Of a DNA stretch of 32,859 nucleotides, positions 29,204-32,859 are shown one piece after another; within the stretch, counting starts at the first letter, position 1, and each line of letters opens with the position of its first letter. The notes below the pieces were generated by a model, which was given only the letters and a program-made list of their open reading frames with translations, searched no databases and was not told where the DNA came from. The stretch is taken from assembly GCA_003427395.1 (NCBI GenBank), contig BFEA01000013.1:665867-698725 (forward strand), read 5' to 3'. The position numbers and the translations under genes were made by a program. Origin of the DNA: Chara braunii. Lineage: Eukaryota > Streptophyta > Charophyceae > Charales > Characeae.

Positions 29204-29276
29204 CTGGTAGTTGCTCATACGGTAGAGCGATAGATTACATGTCACAAGGTCACGGGTTCAAGCTTGGTTCGGTCCT
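29204..29276 (+). other. Second tRNA-like sequence
   Basis: GTTGCTCATACGGTAGAGC gives an A-box-like segment and a perfect GCTC/GAGC D stem with an 8-base loop (29213-29228). GGTTCAAGCTT (29255-29265) is a B-box variant. Anticodon and acceptor stems do not close. It lies about 290 bases after the first, in the same orientation, but flanks differ. Confidence 0.5.
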
Positions 29277-29803
29277 TGGGGGGGGTCCTTGTCCAGCTGG
29301 CCCGTTCTCTCCTCGGAGTACACATAGCTTTCGGGCATACACACATAGCTTGAGAATTATATATTGCTTACAGGTTACATACACAAGGTTCCACACATGA
29401 GACTGTCTACACAGATTCACACTGAGGTTGGATAGGGTGCCATTGGGTGCAGTTCCTACTGACATTCGGTCTGGTGGCTATATATATATGGGGCCTGTAG
29501 TTCATTTTCTGGGCCTGGCGTCCGAAGCTCCCATTCAACAAGGTTTGTCCGATTCCGCTTCCACCAGGGCTGGGCAATCTATCAGCCCTGGTGTCTATCA
29601 CAACTGTTCGGTCCAAGTTGCCTGCCCGTTGGTAGGGCAATGGTCCTGAGTGGTGGTCACACTGAGGTAGAATAATGGGATAGGGGGTGCGCTAGGAGTA
29701 TTGACGTGAGGATCGGTTGGGCGGTGGTCTCATATTCCAGGACACCCACGGCTCACAGTACCAGGCGATCACTGTGCACACACTGACTGGCCTCTACAAC
29801 ACA
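29277..29803. other. Gene-free stretch
   Basis: No gene, transposon motif or RNA recognised. It could be the body of a tRNA-derived SINE, but no second copy is present to test this. Confidence 0.45.
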
Positions 29804-30281
29804 TTGGACAAACTTGAGTTAAAAGTAAAAAACTATAAAAAACTTCATGAATTATTAATAATAATAAAAATTGGGTATGTCCAATAAATTGTTATAGAGA
29901 AATGGGTATGTCCAATAAATTGTTATAGAGAAATGGGTATGTCCAATAAATTATTATAGAGATAAATCATAGACCATGTTCGGACCCCCCCAAAAAACGA
30001 AAATGGGCCTGAAAACCCCCCAAAACAATTTTGGGGCCTCGACTTCTCAGTGGGGAACACCTTTGACAAACTTGAGTTAAAAGTCAAAAACTATAAAAAA
30101 ATTAATGAATTAATAAATAAAAAAAATGGGTATGTCCAATAAATTGTTATAGAGAAATGGGTATGTCCAATAAATTATTATAGAGATAGATCATCGACCA
30201 TGTTTGGACCCCCCCAACAAACGAAAATGGGCCCGAAAAACCCCGAAAACAATTTTGGGGCCTCGACTTCTCAGTGGGGAC
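29804..30281. repeat. Duplicated module with internal 31-bp repeats
   Basis: Two direct copies, 29804-30055 and 30062-30281, share ACAAACTTGAGTTAAAAGT at the start and CTCGACTTCTCAGTGGGGA at the end. Each contains a 31-bp unit beginning GGGTATGTCCAATAAATTG. Copy one has three units (29873, 29904, 29935) and copy two has two (30128, 30159). Then GGACCCCCCC and AAAATGGGCC.GAAAA follow in both. Confidence 0.93.
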
Positions 30282-30443
30282 GGGTCCTGGACCGTCCCCC
30301 CCCCCTTCCCCCCCCTTCCCCCCCCCCTTCCCCTTGAAATTTGGCAGATGCGGACCTTCCTGATGCAGCTTCTGTAGTCCGAATTGAATCCAGACCATCT
30401 GGACAGCGGTCTGGACACTAGCCATGCTGTAAAAGATACATGT
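30282..30443. other. C-run region and spacer
   Basis: 30295-30332 has C runs interrupted by TT. The rest to 30443 is unassigned. Confidence 0.6.
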
Positions 30444-30551
30444 GTTATGATCCTGGCCAATTTCAAAGTACAAATTCATGAGAAATCACAATGCCGTCCA
30501 ATTGCGAAAAGAAATGAATGAACTTGAGAGGAGAGAGAGGGAAAGAAGAAG
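30444..30551 (-). mobile_element. Family-B LTR fragment
   Basis: TGTTATGATCCTGGCCAATT through GAATGAACTTGAGAGGAGAG matches the outer ends at 21341 and 26312. Only the last ~108 bases of the LTR (element sense) remain before the sequence changes. It is a fourth copy of this LTR end in the window. Confidence 0.88.
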
Positions 30552-30642
30552 GTGAAAGCCCCAAGTCAAAAGGCCAAGTCGGCCGGTTCAGAAGGGTTAA
30601 GTCGGGTACCCCAGGAGTCAAGTCCAACAGGTACCCAATCAA

Positions 30643-30745
30643 CAGTCACATCCCAGAGGCAAAAGTCACATCCTAGACAAAGGTCACATCCCACAAGCAA
30701 GGGTCACGACCCGCAGTCAAAGGTCACGTCCCACAGACCCAAAAG
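30643..30745. repeat. Short tandem repeat with GTCACATCCC core
   Basis: GTCACATCCC or close variants at 30645, 30665, 30683, 30703 and 30723, spaced 18-20 bases. Each is followed by A/G-rich bases ending CAA. Unknown function, in the spacer between an LTR fragment and element D. Confidence 0.8.
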
Positions 30746-30901
30746 CAGCAGCACACCAAGGGAGTACCGGGCGTCAACATTCTGAAGCAAACAGGCCGCA
30801 GGCAGCTGGTACTGGGTCCATGTCAAGCCGAGAGAAGCAGAGGCTGGGTCAAGTCAAGGCCCAGTCCTCGCATTGAAGCTTGGTCAAGTTGGCCACGATC
30901 T

Positions 30902-32430
30902 TCAAATAGGTTTTTTTATAAAGCGTTGATAGTAGCTGGCCAGGCCAAGAAACAAACGAACATCCGTGACGTTCCACAGCTCCGACCACTCTTGGATGGC
31001 TTGAATCTTGTTCGACAACGGACTAATGCCCTCCGGTGTGACAAAATGACTCAAGTACTCCAACTCTTGCTGTATGAATTCGCGCTTGTCACTGTTGGCT
31101 TTGTACTTGGCGCGACGGAGCGTCTCCATCACGCGTCGAAGATGTTCGAGATGGTCCTCCAATGAGAATATTGTCCAAGTAGACCAGCACAAACTGGTCC
31201 AACATCGTGCGGAACTCGTTCGTCATTGCCGCTTGAAAAGTCCCCAGGGCATTGGCGAGGCCAAAAGGCATGACAACCCACTCTACATGTTCGTACTGCG
31301 TTTTAAACGCGGATTTATAGCGACCTTGTGGGTATATCGAAATCTGATGATATCCCGACTTCAAATCCAACTTTGAGAAGTACTTTGTGCCGCCCAAACG
31401 CTAGAGAAGATCGTCAATACGAGGAAGAGGCCCCACATTCTTGACGGTTTGCTCGTTGAGCTTGCAATAGTCGATGCACTACAAGCAAAGATCCTTGTTC
31501 TTCTTCCGTACGAAGAGAACTGGTGCACCATATGGTGAGCTACTAGGTTGGATCCAGCCCTTGCCCAACAAATCATCGAGTTGCGTGCAGAGAACCTTCA
31601 GCTCTTTCTCGCTCATGTGATAGATGCATCCTTTCAGTGGCACGACACCGGCCTCAAGAATAATCTCATGGGAGATCGGCCGATCCGGCACCACACCGGT
31701 GGGAGACTCGAAGATGTTGGCGAACTCATCAAAGCAACCTCACCACACGGGGGCGAAGACAAGTCCGCGGGTGAAGATTCGGTCGCCGCGACGGTTTGAA
31801 GAAAACATTGGCTGATCTCGTCGGTCCGCTCGTATGCATAAGTGGCTTGAAAAGATTTGGCCGTCACGACTTGGCACCAGATCGAAGGGTGCGGAAGAGG
31901 CTCGTATGCATAAGTGGCCCGAAACGATTTGGATGTCACAACTTGGCACCGGATCGAAGGGTGTGGAAGAGGAATAGTGCACGACACCTCGGCGCCAAAG
32001 GCGTCGCGAACAGTAAGTGTCCGCCGATGGAAGTTGATCGTGTGGTCCGCACTTGCAAGCCAAGGCATCCCCAAAATGATGTTGAAGTCCGAGTCCAAGA
32101 CTTCAAACATCATCGGCTTGCATGCATGAGGTGTGAAATAGACCGACACAGCTTCAATGTAGCCATCAAGAAGTTGTTGTGTATGATCGTTCGCCATCTT
32201 AACCGCCGTAGGATGTGACTTCCTTTGAACTTGTGCGTCAAGGCCGACCCTTTGGATGAAGGACTGGCTCATGAAATTGCGAGTCGGGCCGCTATCCAGC
32301 AAAGCGCTGCAGGACGCTTACCCAACTTGGGTGTGGACGTAAAGGAGCGGTGCGTGGTAAGAATGCTGAAAACTCGGTGCCCCAACACGATATCGAAGCA
32401 AAGTCGCACTGAACACAAGCACCGAGGCTG
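30902..32430 (-). pseudogene. Element D: Ty3/gypsy protease and RT remnant
   Basis: From the right, LLYVHTQVG is followed by a TAA where element A has Gly-Lys. Then comes the protease motif LLDSGPTRNF (Asp-Ser-Gly at 32289-32297) and the closing block DFNIILGMPWLASADH. A 24-residue linker unit is duplicated in tandem (31829-31972). RT has MSEKELKVL, GWIQPSSSPYGAPVLF, FSKLDLKSGYHQ and MPFGLANALGTFQ. The catalytic box reads YLDN (31170-31181) instead of YLDD. A frame change follows, then LEYLSHFVTPEGI and LFLGLASYYQRF, where it ends near 30902. RNase H and integrase are absent. It is closest to element A by shared protease and RT phrases. Confidence 0.92.
31829..31972. repeat. 72-bp in-frame tandem duplication in element D
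   Basis: CTCGTATGCATAAGTGGC at 31829 recurs at 31901. Each 72-bp unit encodes 24 residues including PHPSI.CQVVT and TYAYE. The two units differ at a handful of positions, so the duplication is not brand new. Confidence 0.93.
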
Positions 32431-32859
32431 AAAACTTGGTGCCCGTACCGGGCTCGAGTTCGTATGTAAGTACCGGACTCAAGTACGGTCCTGAGGGCGA
32501 AAGTGAAAATGCCTCAGGGCCAGAACTGAAAATTGAAAGTCTGAGAGTGGGTGCCATAATGTTGGATGATGCCACATGTCCGAAATCCGAAAGTCCCAAA
32601 GAAGGAATTTGAGAACCGGCGCCAGAATGCAGATGGCGCCAACTGTCTGAAATCAGGGGCCTGGACCCATTAGCGAAGTATTCTACCACTCCGTTCAGGA
32701 TTTCGATCACGTGTGGCCTTGAGTGACGCAGTACGACCGTCGAATGCATCGGATCTCGATGACCTGGTAGTTTCCGAGCGGGGACTGTAAAGATGTCCAC
32801 CTCCGTCCAATGAGATGCATTGAAAAAAAAAGAAAAACAGACTTGGACATGATAGCTCG
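32431..32859. other. Right edge, unassigned
   Basis: The minus-strand opening continues to about 32800 but shows no gag or zinc-knuckle signature. TGGCGCC steps occur near 32608 and 32634. An A run lies at 32823-32838. It may be the gag side or leader of element D, cut by the window end. Confidence 0.4.

Overview
This window looks like nuclear, repeat-rich DNA from the green lineage. It holds several decayed Ty3/gypsy retrotransposons with plant-type chromodomain integrases, one initiator-Met-tRNA primer site of the plant type, a degraded piece of plastid rps2, and many microsatellites and tandem repeats. The plastid piece resembles streptophyte or charophyte rps2 and would fit an alga such as Chara, but that is a guess. 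I see no intact host gene, rRNA, CRISPR array or bacterial operon. Every protein-like stretch I can recognise is a broken transposon gene or the plastid fragment.

Layout. 1-600 is a 91-bp tandem array running off the left edge. 601-760 is polypurine. 760-3330 is C/T-rich sequence with two hairpins and no recognisable gene. 3336-4490 (+) is a decayed integrase and chromodomain (element B1), followed by a polypurine tract and its 3' LTR. That LTR is split: 4527-4906 continues at 13485-14406. The gap holds a complete minus-strand chromovirus, element A (4907-13484), with two LTRs and a perfect 5-bp target duplication (CCCAG). Element A carries gag, protease, RT, partial integrase and chromodomain, all broken. 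A fragment of plastid rps2 (8344-8680) sits between its protease and RT.

14407-15800 holds two tandem duplications. 15870-18050 (+) is element C, a deleted relative of A: the end of gag, protease, then a jump to the pol C-terminus, polypurine tract and LTR. 18050-21340 is gene-free repeats, including a 52-nt poly-C run, an AGT repeat and a GAG/GAA tract. 21341-27784 (minus) is element B2, same family as B1: 5' LTR, iMet-type primer site, gag remnant, RT, RNase H, integrase zinc finger, then a truncated 3' LTR. 28900-29270 has two tRNA-like sequences with A and B boxes. 29804-30281 is a duplicated module with internal 31-bp repeats. 30444-30551 is another LTR-B fragment. 30902-32430 (minus) is element D, a protease and RT remnant related to A.

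The nesting gives an order of events: B1 inserted first, A landed in B1's LTR, and plastid DNA lies inside A. No element here can move on its own as written.
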